The notes under the pieces were generated by a model, which did no database searches, was not told where the DNA came from, and saw nothing but the letters and a program-made list of their open reading frames with translations. The position numbers and the translations under genes are program-made. DNA of 64,000 nt from Caecitellus pseudoparvulus (lineage: Eukaryota > Bigyra: Bicosoecida): contig CBFFRQ010000069.1 of assembly GCA_965644315.1 (NCBI GenBank), forward strand, positions 620,001 through 684,000, given 5' to 3'. Positions 12,201 through 24,200 of this stretch are shown piece by piece. How positions within the stretch are numbered: position 1 is the stretch's first letter; the number at the start of each line of letters is the position of its first letter.

Positions 12201-15200
12201 CTCCACGCCGCCTGACACCAGCTGCTTACCCTCGGCTTCAGAGGCGTGCTTGAAGAGGATGCTAATGCTAGCAGCATTGCCACGCACACGCAGCCCATCT
12301 TCGGCCGCCTCCAGGCTCTCCTCGGCAGGGATGGCAGGAGCAGGGGCGCTCGCACCACCGCCGGTCGCGCCGACCAGACGCAGGTGGTAGTTGCCGCTCG
12401 TGTCAGGGTACGGGTACACATTGGAGCTGCCGTCGTGGTCCCACTTGACGCGAATCCAGTTCTCGGAGTCACCAGGGCCATCAACGGTGCCCTCACACCC
12501 TGCACCACCGTCTTGCTGGCCCCAGTCCCAGTGCTCGGGGTCGCGCACAACACGGTCGCCAGGCTTCAACGGCGGGTGCGGGTCGACTGGAGCGGAAGGC
12601 GCGTCCACCTTGGTTGTTGCAGCCGCGCTGGACTTGAACACGTGGTCGCCACCTGCAAGGGAGGTGATGTCGCCTTCGTACATGTACGCAGCGGGGATGG
12701 TGCCAGCGGTGGTGCTGGACGCATCGCCGATGACGACGATGTCACCTTCGCCCCCTTCCAGCGCAGCGGGCGCGGCGACAGTGAGCACTTCCCCAGGTTG
12801 CAGGGACGTGGCTGAATCCATGACCACGCGCAGGGCAGAGGCGCCAGGCACCACCACCTTCGATTTCCACAAGCCGGGTCCGTCTGTGGCTGGGTGACAC
12901 GTCTCCACGACCTTGGTGTGCGTGCTCGCGAAGTGCGCGGCAAACAGGCCACGCAAGAGGGAGTGTGGGGGCATGCCTGACGCAAGCTCGCGCGCGATGC
13001 CGGCCACACGGGCCAAGTGGTCAAACCACGGGGCCTTGGACAGCAGCGCCGCTGCGCTGCCGCGGTCAGCTGTGCCCGCTCCAGTCAGGAATGTGCTCAG
13101 GCCGTCCCCAGCGCCCAGCAGCTTGCTTGTCGCGCCGTCCTCTGCGGCCGACCCTGACCCCGCAGTGGCCCCGCTGATGCTGCGCTGCAGCATGAGGGGC
13201 GCAGGGCCAGGCATGGCAGGCAGGGCTGTGACCGTGGCGCGCACGAACACACTGTCGGTCACGGCGCCCAGCCACACGGCAGGGTACACTTCAGTGACCT
13301 CCAGGGGCGCTCCAGCGTTGCCGTACAGCAGCCCCTCGTCAGATGCCAGCGGCGCTTCCTCGCCAGCCTCCCCAGAGAGGATGGGGGGCAGGGGTGTCCC
13401 GTTGCAGGACAAAATCAAGCGCCTGCGGGGCGTGTCCAGGGTGATCCCAACCAGATCCCCCTCACACACTTGCCGGCCCACGTCCACACTGGCGGCAGGC
13501 GTGAGGCTGGCAGCACCGTGCACATCGAAAATGTGCACGGTGCTGCCCTTCCACACGATGGCAGGCATGGCGTGCCCGGCACTGTCCCGACGCACGAGGC
13601 CCACTGCAACACTGCCTTCCTCCGCAGCCTTGAGCACGTGCAGGCGCACAGCAGCAACAGGGTCGGCCAGGCTGTCCCGCAGGTACATCGGCTCGTCCAC
13701 CATGGCGAGGAAGCCCACCGTCCAAACTGCTGGGTGCACGCTGGAGGACAGCTGCCCCACATGGGACAGGCTCTCGTCAGCTGTGGGCAGCATGCCACGG
13801 CAAACCACCGCCGTGCCATCTTCCACCACGTCCACCTGTGGAGGCAACGCCTCTGCATCGAAGAAAAGCGGCTTCTTGGACTTGCCAGCAGCTGAGGGGG
13901 GAGCCAACGGGGGCAGGGAGCTGCCACCTTGCGCGGGAGGGTCGGAGGGTGTGCCACCAGTCTTGTGCTTGCGGCGCAGGGCGGCGACCCGGGTGGCGAA
14001 GGCAGCAATGGAGGCAAATGGAGCGACGGCCTTGAGGCTGTCCAGGAGGGAAATGGCAGTCTCGGCCATAGCCTGGTCGGCAGGGTCGAACTGCTTGTCC
14101 ACACTCGCGCCGGCCTCCGCCTCAGCCAAGGCGCCACCACAGGCCGTCAGCATGAACTGCGTCTCAGAGATGAGCGTCAGCAGGTTCTTGCCCTTCAAAA
14201 AGTCAGGTGTGGCGGTGGCGGAGAGTGCAGTGGCTGAGCGCGCTTCATGGCCGAGCAGGCCAACCATCGCTCCGATCGTGTTGCGCATGACTGACTTCAG
14301 GGATCGGAAGTACTGCTTCATCGCTGCAGGCACTGACGCAGAGGACGGGGGTGCAACACGCCCCACCATGGGGCTCTCCGCAATGCTGGACATGAACAGC
14401 CCCCGCAAAGTCTTGAACGTGCGTGGGCTGAGCAGGGCACCCAGCAGCTCGCTGCGGGTGGCGCCAGCCGCCAGCTGGCGGCCGGTGTTGGACAGAGAGC
14501 GCAGCAGCCAGCATGCCGCCGCCACAGCTGCAAGGGATGGCAACTGCTGCACATTCCACTCCTCCTCACCTGCAGCTGCGCCTGCGCCAGCAGAGCTTGC
14601 TGAGATGCCGGCGCCACCAGCGTTGAGCAGAGTCACCACGGCCCTTGCCACGGCATCCACGCCGAACTGCGAGCCTGCTCCGTGGGCAACCATGTTGTGC
14701 AGCTGGTTTGCCAAGGGCGCAGCGGTACCTGTAGGCACAGCCAGCACGCCAGGTGCGACGGCACCCATGGAGTCGATTCGGGCGACAACGAGGCGCTCGA
14801 ATGCGGAGAGCAAGAAACCCACGAGGCGGCTGCGGCGCGCCGCCTGCTCTTCAGGAGTTGCCGAGCTGGAAACAGCCATGGCCGCCATGGAGGCGTCCTG
14901 AGCCAGGCGGCCCTCCAGGCTTCCCAATGCAGCCAGAGTGAACAGGGAGCCACGCGCTCCCACCCAGCCCTGTAGGGGGTGTGTGCTGCCAGCACCCCCC
15001 TCAACAGGCGTGTCCTCTGCCGCACCATCCTGCACGCGGAATGCGGGGTGCTTGTATGCAGCGGAGGCCTTTGGCGCGCCTGACTGGTCTGACAGGGGGG
15101 CAATGCTCACATCTGCAGTGCGCTGGTACCACTCGGCGTCCACCACAGCTGGCAAGCCGCCCGCTGTCGTGCTGCCTTGCACGGCCGTTGCACCACGCTG

Positions 15201-18200
15201 GACGGAGATTGGGGTGGCAGCCCCTGCCACGGACGAAGACGTGGCCGCTTGCCCGGCGGCATCCTTGGCACGCACGAGCGCAAAAGCCACCGCCTGCTCC
15301 AGAGCAGCCGCATCCATGCGAGAGAGCGCGTACACAAGGGTGCCCTCTGCTTCTTCCTTCTTGCGGGCAGGCTCTTGCAGGAGGCTGGAGCCAGCTGCGG
15401 ACATGATGGCCGACAGGGCCGACGACAGACCGCTCTTGGCGTCGGCGGCGAGCTTCAGCAACAGGTCGCTGTCGCTCTGCAGCAGCTTGACCATCACGCG
15501 CAGGATGCGCACTCGAAGCAGCGCAGAGCTCAGCTGATCCGGGGTCACCTCGTGTGACAACATGTCTGCCTTGTGCAGCGCCTCACCAGACGCAGGCAGG
15601 ACAGTCGGGATGGAGTTGGGAATGACGACAGCCTCGCTGCGGGTGTCCAGCAGGACCCTGACCAGGTCAAACAGCGCCCGCATGGCGCCGCTGGCACCAC
15701 CGGAGGAGCTGAGCCCCACAGCATCCAAGGCCTTCAGCGTGACTGAGGCTGGCGTAGGAACAGGCGTCAGCTTCGACAGGGCGGTGTACGGCAGCACGGT
15801 GCCATCAGAGGCAGTGACGATGGCAAACACTCCTTGCCCGGCGTCTTTCGGCGCGCCCCCAGACGCTGCGAGGACCGCACCTTCTGCCGCCAGCGGCACC
15901 TGAGCAGTGACCACTGCCTCCACACCGCCGAGACTGCTCCCGGCGTCAGACGACAGCACGACAGAGCCGGGCGCCACGCCGTCCATGGAGCCTCCCAACA
16001 CAGCCAGGGCTGCGCCGAGAGTGGCAGGTTGAGACATGCCTGCCTCCAGGGCCGCTTGCAAGGCCGTAGCGGCGCCAGCCTTCCAGGCAGCCCCGAACAC
16101 TGCGTCTTCGGCAGGCGTCAACAGGCTCTGCACCAGGCGAACAATGCGAGTGCCCACCGCAGCGGTGAAGGAACCGGGGCGCTGAAGCGGTGCCTTGACA
16201 CCGTCCCGTACCGTGGCTGGGCTGGTGTCCACTGGCGTGCTGGCAGGGTGCAGTGCCGCACCGGCGTACTTCAACAGTGCTCCAACCACAACTGTGCACG
16301 AGCCTACATCACCTGGCGTGGCATCCGCCACCTCTGCACCACCGCTTCCATCTTCTGCTGACCCCAGGGAAAGGGAAGCCGCTGAGCCGGGTCGGGGAGT
16401 GGCTGCGCCATCCATGCCTCGCGCGACAGTGCGCTGCAAGCCCGAGATGGCGGCATCAGGCTTGGTGCCTGGGAGGATGTCCTCCAATAAAGCAACAGCC
16501 TCCATTGCGGACACCAGGGAGCTGCCCACCACCAACTGCAGCAAGGCCCCCACAACAGCAGCGTCTGACACCTCGTTCTGCCCGAACGCTGACTTGGACA
16601 CCTCGGTGACGAGGGAGAGAGCAGTCGCGACACTCGCACCAGTCAACTGCAAGAAACGGGTGCCCTCGCCGGCCGCAATGGGCACCTTCTGCAGCGGGCA
16701 CAGCGGATGGCTCTCCTCTGCCAGCGTCTGCGCCGTGACGCGAGGCAGGGAGGCAAAGGGTGCGATCTGCACACCAGACACGAAGGCACCAGCTGCCACC
16801 ATGTCCCCGGGGTTGGCACCGCCGCCCAAAGGCGCAAGGGGTGGGGGAAGCATGTCCACCTCTGGAGCTCCTGGAGCCCTGGATGCAGCGTCAGCCAACA
16901 GCTGCCTCACTGCCAAGGGCTCAGAGTTCAAGACGAGGGGGGCGCCGAACACCAGCGGCGCCGAGTTTACCACCACGTCCTCCAGGTTGGACAAAGTGCT
17001 GGACACCTCCTCGCCACCCGCAGCGCCTCGGCGGAGGGCTTGGATACGCTTGGACATAGACGCCTTCAACGTTTCAGCTGCGTCCTTCATGGCCTTGGCC
17101 TTCATGGCCTTGGCCTTCACGTCATCGGCCACGACGCTGCCAAGGGCAGAGGCGCCTGCCGGCAAGGGGTACTTCAAGTCATCACCAAGGCCGCCTCCGA
17201 ACGCATACTTGACCTTGGTGCTGCTGTTGCCACACACGCCTGGGCGCATGCCGCCGGAGAAGTCGATGCCTGTGAAAGCGAGGCCCATGGGCGCAGCCCA
17301 CTTGCCGTCGAGAGAGAAGGACATGGTCCTTTCATCCAGGTCGACAAGGCAGCCCACGACGCTGTTGGAGCTCCAGGAGGCACCCCAAGTAGTAGAGCCG
17401 TTGTGCCACTTCTTCACACGGTCGCCATCATATGCCCACGAGTGAGCACAGTCCCCGACACCAGCACCGCCGCTACTGTTTCCGCTGTACAGGTCATCGA
17501 TCCAGCCCACCTGGATGCAGCGCGAAGCACCCTCCAGCAGCGTCGCCTCGTAGTACCACTTGCCAGATGTCACACGCAAAGAGTCCAGCGTGACGGTGGG
17601 GAAGCCTCGGGAAACGGAGAATGTCAGGCCGTCCATATCAAGCTCCGCAGAGCCTGTCGTGCACTTCATGGGAGCGTGCAGGGAAGGCACGACCTTGTCG
17701 GAGTCGGTGGCTGATGGGTACTTGGGTGTGGCAGTGGCCCACCATCCCTGCTCCGTGCCAGACCCGTCAGTGTACCAGTACAGGGAGAAGGAAGACGCCG
17801 GGATGAGCAGGGGCGGGTTGTCGTTCATGCCCGGGAACTTGGTGCCCGTGTACATCTCTTCCCCGAAGTAGTCTTGCTTATCCTCGCCTGTGCCTCGCAG
17901 GAATCGCACGTAGTCATAGCGCTCCTCAGTCTTGCTGCGTGGGTCGAAGGTAATCTCGATCGCCAGAGCACCTGGGAACTCGACGTGGGTGGTTTCGCGG
18001 GTGTTGTTCTCGTACGGGTGCTTGCTCTCCAAAGTCCGAGGGGGTGCCTGCTTCACCGCGGAGACGGTGGGCGGCTGCCACATAGACTCAGGCAGCGGCC
18101 GGGCAGCGACCAGTTCGCCATTGATGAACAGTCGCGCAGACAACAAGTCCTGCGTGAGGGTGACGTGGCTCCACGTGTCAGGGGGCAGGGCCTTGAAAGA

Positions 18201-21200
18201 CAGCATGCGGAAAGTGGCGTCAGAGACACCCGTCCCTTCGCTGTCGGCACCTGCCTCCTCGCGGAACGACAGCTCGTACACCAGCTGGCGGTTGTTTGCC
18301 ATGCGCATGGCCAGGCGCTGCAATGGGAAGAGGGCCTCGCCACCGCCCACCAGCGGTGCAGAGTACCCCTTGCTCCACAGCAGGCCACCGACAGAGGTTC
18401 GCTCAACTGGGGCAGTGGAGACATCCACGCCGCCGCCCCGCACGGACGAAGAGGCCATGGGCTGCCCGTGAACCAGGTTCACGGCGCGCACTTCAGGCGA
18501 GTGACTGGCTTCCTTGCTGCTGAAGCCCACGGCAAACTGCACGATGGAGGTGGGAGTGACAGGCACACAGTCATGCACGACGCCAAAGCTCGTCTCCCCG
18601 ACCTTGTACGCAAAACGCAGTGCAAGGCCTGACGGGCCAGCAGGCACGACTTCCACGCCCAAGCGCACGCGGCGCTTCACCACCACGACAGTCGGCGCTG
18701 CTGCTGCGCCGCCCCCGCCGGCTTCAGGAACCGTTTCCAGCTCCTCCAACACTGCGTTCCACCCCGACTGCTCAGGGAAATCCACGTGGCAGTCAGTGGA
18801 CCCAGACATGTCGCGAATTGTGCCGACGGAGGAATGCTTCACGCTGCCCCATCCATACCTGGGGCTAGACACCTCTGCCCTCACACGCACCTTGTCGCCA
18901 ACACGCAGGGCGCTGCCCGTCCTCACTGGCTCGACGACGGGGGCTGCTGCTGCGGCAGAGCCAGCGGACATGCCAGCGCCCAGCACTGCAACGTCGTCCT
19001 TCCTGCCATCAGCCTTGACCACGTACACTGCCGTGTCTTTCAAGCGCACCATGTACGCATCTCCATTCACAGTCACACCGAAGGACACCTCACCCTCCTC
19101 CGACGGGGGTGGCCCCACGACGAACTCAGCGACTGAAGCGCCGCTCAGAGGCAGAGGCTCCTCCAGCACGGCAAGGGCACCGGGTTGTTTGGGTGCCGGC
19201 TGCTTCTGCCGCACAGTCACCTTGTCGTCGTCCACTGCCAGCTTGGCATCCACCTGCCAGACGGTGGGCAGCGCAACTGGGTGCTCCAGCAGTGTCTCCG
19301 TTGGGGACACGATGACAGGAGGCAGGGCAGCAATGGGGCCTTCAGGCTCGTCGCCGTCGGCAGCAGCATCGCCAGCAGCAGCGCCACCCGCGTCTGCAGA
19401 AAGCTTCGGCTTGATCTCGTCCGTCTCGAAGTACACCATCTCCGCGACGCCTCCTGGTCCGTACGTGAAGACGGCAGGGTAGTAAGTCTCGACAGGCAAA
19501 TCCCCTGGAGCCACGAGGACGTGCGTGCCGCGAGGGTTGGTGTATGTAATGCTGCGGGCATCGCAGTCCAAGGTGAAGGTGGCCTCCTCGTCCGAGTGCA
19601 GCTTCAACGCCTCGCCACTCAGGCGCGCCTGCTTGCGACCCTTGTGGTGCACGACGCCGTTGTAGCACCGCACCAGGTACGCGCCACAGGCAGCGAGGTC
19701 GTAGTTCTCGTTGCCGATGGTTCGCTTGCTGAAGCCGAGAACGAGCCCCTCGTTGCCGACTGTCTGGTCTCGTGTCACAAACTTCACCACCATGCGTCCT
19801 GACTTGATGCCCTTGTTGAAGCGCACACAGGAGCGCTTGTCGCCCTTGACGGTCGTGCTGCTCAGCACTTGCATCGCCTTGCGGGTGGTGGAGGAGTCCC
19901 ACTCAGCACCAGCATCAATGGCTGCCTGCATGCCAGGTGCGACCCCAGTTGGTGCTGCCTCCACCTCGAAAGGGGTGTACTCCAACTTCGTCAGCTTCAC
20001 CGAGCAGCCGTTAGAGTATACCAGAGCACAAGGGAACAGCTCCTGTCCCGCCTTCAAGCTGCGGGAGGTGGTCAGCTCCCAGCTTCCACGGGGGTTGGTG
20101 TACACAAGCTTGGGCTTGCTGCTGCCGTCACCGCACTCCAGCTTGAACGACACCACCTCGTCGGGGTGGAACTTCATCTCTGTGCGAGTGACATGGGCAC
20201 TGCCATGCTGGTACAGCGCACCGTTGTACGCCCGCACGACCAGCGGGGCACTGGAGGAGCTGTCATAGTCAGCGCTGCGCATGTCGGCGACACACACGCC
20301 CAGCAGGCCGTGCTCATTGCGAACGCTGTCGTCCTCGATGCGCACGCTCCACTCCAGGGTGCCCGTCGAAATGCCATGGTTCAGGAGAATGCCGCTGGTG
20401 TCCCGTGCCTTCACGTGCAGCTTGCTGCCGCCCACCATGTCCCAGGAGCCCTTTGCACCGGAAATGTTCCACTCAGCACTGGCGAGGCTGATGCTGCCAG
20501 AGCTGGCCACCTCCACTTCCTCTGCGTCAGCATCGTCGCCGAAGGCAGCAGCCAGGCGCGCCGCACGGTCTGCAGACCCAGCAGCGCCAAGCTGCACCCC
20601 TTCCAACTTGGCATCGTCAGAAGCCACCATGGACACAATGGTGGCCTCAGCACTGCCCCCCGTGTAAAAGTGCACGGCGGGGAAAAGGGGGCCTTCCAGT
20701 CCAGTGAACAAGGTCATGTGCTCGCCCCCCGGCGCCAGAGCCATGGTGAGCGTGCCGCCTGCGCCGCCTTCAGGCAGTGTCAGGGTAAACTCGCGCGTGC
20801 ACGCCTCGGGCATCTTACGCGCACTTTCATCCCCGCGGCTCTGAGCCTGGCCAGAGGCGACCAGCTTGCCGTCAAAGCCTCGCACAGCCCACACCTTGCA
20901 GCTGCGGTTGAGAAGCTTGGCGCTGCCCATCGTGGCCTCCGCCACGCCCAAGCTCACAGTCTGGCGACCTTCACTCTTCACCTTCACTTGCCATGTCAGG
21001 GAGCCGCTGGCAAGCCCAGCGTTGGTGTGGACACAGCCTTCGCGAGAAGCAGATGTTGCCACACGGGGCTTAGCGGGGGTCGTCGTCAAGACGCCGGTGG
21101 CGGCACCTGCGTCCCACGCCACGGCGCGCATGAGGCCAGAAGTCAAGGGTGCCGCTGTCTCCAGCACGGCATCGCCACGGGAACGCTTGGGCATGGGCAC

Positions 21201-24200
21201 AGTGGGGGCGTACACCCACATGGACATGGTGTATGTGTCGCTCACGACCGCACCAGGCGCGACACGAGGGGCGCCCTCCAGGAACACGGGCACAGCCGTG
21301 TCCCCACCGAGGAAAGTGAGGGTGCCTGGGGAGGCAACGGGCGGCATGGGGGCCGTGGGCACAAGCTCCACGTCGTCGCCTTCACCGGCCAGACCCTCCA
21401 TGCCCAGCAGCTGCAGGCTGCGGGCATCGGCCGCGCCAAGCAGGGCTTCACGCGCGATGTGTACGAGGGAGCGCTGCATGTTCGTGGACATACGCGCGGG
21501 CGTGGAGGCGGCGGTGGCCACCGCGATGGCAGTCTGCTGCCCCTCCAAGCCCACCAGGCGGGCAAGCAGCACACGCAGAATCGCATCAGCCATCATGCGG
21601 GGGCTGCACAACTCCTGGATGGCCGTGGCGTCGCTGGACAAGTCGTCCTCTGCGCCAACCAGCACCTCTTCGCCACCCTTGCTCTCACTGGCGCCCGCGC
21701 CAGCTGCTGCAGGGGCAGGGGGGGCGCTGCCAGTCGCAAGGAGGCGGCGCAGAAGGGGCAAGAGGGCGATGTCCTGCAGCATGCTGATGTCGCCGACGTT
21801 GTAGTCCTGTGCCAGGACCAGAAGGGCCACCTGCTTCGACGCCGTGTGCGCGGAAGCGTCAGAGGCGACGCGGATGGCGTGCTGCAGCACCTCCTTGCAC
21901 GCAGCCAGCACCTGTGCGACGGCAGCAGGGGACGCGCCCTCCAAGTTGGTGAGCATGTGCACACTTGTGGAGGCAGCAGCCAAGTCGCTGTCGGCCTGGT
22001 CTTGCGAGGGAGCCTTGCCGCGCCGCAGACCACGCAGCAGCCACTTGAACACGTTTGCCGCAGCTTGGGGGCTGGTGCAGCCGCCCAACAGGCTGGATGC
22101 GAGGCGGAAGCCGTCAGCACGGGCTTGGGCCGCCGTGGAGCGCGAGTCCAGTGCCCGACGCACACACTCAGTGAGGGCATCTTGCCCAGCCTCCAAACGG
22201 TCGGCCATGAGGGCCTCCGCGGACGCCACCTGGCACACAAAGCGGTTGACTTGGGCGGACACAGCGGCGTGCGACGAGGTGACCGCACCCCGTGAGCCTG
22301 ACTTGGCATCCTGTCGCTTCGAGTGCACAGCATCGCCGATTGCTTTCTGGAAGCTGAGCATGGTGCGCAGCTCGGCAGCTGCTGTGGCCTGGGTGACCAC
22401 TGCGTCGAACGCGTCGGATTCACCCTCTGCTTCGGGGCTTGCCGCCCCCGCCGCCGCAGCGAGGCGCTTCATGCTCGTGCCAAGTTGAGCCCACCGCTTG
22501 GCAGCCGTGGACGGTGTGACAACACGGGTTGTCAGCAGCAGGGCGGCGCGCTGGCGCACCGACTCCGCTGCAGCCAGGACAGCAAGCTCGCCCTTAGCCT
22601 CTGTCTCAAGCATGGCTTCCAGACGGGCGGTCGCGGCTTCAGGGTCATTGCCAAAGTCCTCAGCGTCCTTGCTCTCCTTGCTCTCCAAACCGCCCTCTCC
22701 TTCCTTGCTCTCAGTATCCAAGGCAGGGTGGGCAGCGGCGGCAGCAAGCAGTGCCTCATGGCTGACCCGGGCCGCTCCTTCGCGGGTGATCCACGTGCGC
22801 ACCTTTTGGGCATCACTCCACACCTTGCGCAAGGCGAATGAAGCCTTGACAGGCCCCGAGCTGGTGCCAGCTGCCTTGGCTGCCAGTGCTGCAGCGAGCT
22901 TGCGTGCTTCTCCTCCCAAGTGCGCATGACGAAGAGCTGCTGCGATCACGGTACGCACAGCCTTGTTGAGCTCTGCAAGCTTGCCGCGTGCGCCAGGCGT
23001 CTTCTTTCGCATGAAGGCGTTCATGGCTGCAGCACCCTGCTCGTCAGAGTTCTCCACAAGTGCGGCCAGGAAGGCGTCAATGTCCTCTGGGCGCTGGGAG
23101 GCGGCAGACGCCGGGCGAGTGTCTGCGCCAACACCGCCAGCCACCAGCGGATTGCTGATGGCCTTGGAAATGACCTCTGGCACGGCAGCACCAGTGCTGC
23201 CCCCGACGAGGGCCTGAATGAGCCAGCCAATGGAGTTTGCCGTGGCATTTGCCATGGCCACAGTGCGTGATGGGGCCTTCTCCGTGTGGAATTTGGGGAT
23301 GTGCCCGGTGGCTGTGAGCTCCCAGCCCCACTCTGTCCCAGACCCATCTGTGACGAAGTGCAGCCAGGCTCGCTCACCGGGAATCTCAAGAGGGGGCAGG
23401 CCAGAGCCTGGCCATGACCGCCCCGAGTACTTCGACCCGAATTGCTGGCTAGACGAGCTCTGCGATTCATGAATCTGCACCCAGTCGTACCCAGTCTCGG
23501 TGTGAGTCCGGGTGTCGAACACAACCGTCATCTTGCTTGCGCCAGGCACGTGAATCTCCTTCCACAGATCCGTACTGTTCTCGTACGGGTGCTTGGAGGC
23601 GAGAGATACCACTGCCGTGACTTCATCGCGCACTTCAACCTCGACCGAGCGGCGCTCCTCTGGCTCCAAGGCAACCAGCTCCTGCAGAGCACCATGCAAG
23701 CCGACGACTGCAGCCGTCAGCCCTGGCATCCCCGCGATGGCCTCGGGGTTGCTGGAACCCAGCGCGGTCAGCACTGTGTTCACGGAGCCCACGAGGGGCT
23801 GGATGTAGTCGATGATAGCCTTCACCCCCAGTCCAGTCAGAGACGAGCTTGAGCAGGAGACAGTGCCACACATCATGCTGCCAGCCTCTGCAGCTGGGAC
23901 CAGAACACGGGCTAGGGAGGCCTTGGAAGCATCCAGCATAGCCTGGGCCTGGAAGCCGCTGGCATCCTCAGCGGCCCTGGACAGGGCTGATGCATGCATG
24001 ACCACGACACGGAACAGCGCTGCGACGACCTTAGCAGCATGGAAGGAGTCTGACGCCATCTGTCCTGTGACAACCCTGTCGGCCTGCTGAGCAGCCACGG
24101 CCAGCAGCAACGAGAACAGGCTGTTGGGGCTGCTGCTTGCAGAGTCTGGGCTCGGGCCAGTCCATGGCAGCGATGCCACTGCTGGGCTCCACGCCAGGCT

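Noticed and set aside
12913-14901. 662-codon open frame on + inside the HECT gene
   Set aside because: It is antisense to a well-supported coding exon. In GC-rich genes with strong third-position bias, long antisense frames are expected, and the translation has no domain.
19869-22295. 808-codon open frame on + inside the HECT gene
   Set aside because: Same antisense effect; the predicted peptide is compositionally odd (His, Arg, Gly, Gln-rich) and the sense strand encodes recognisable SPRY-like repeats.
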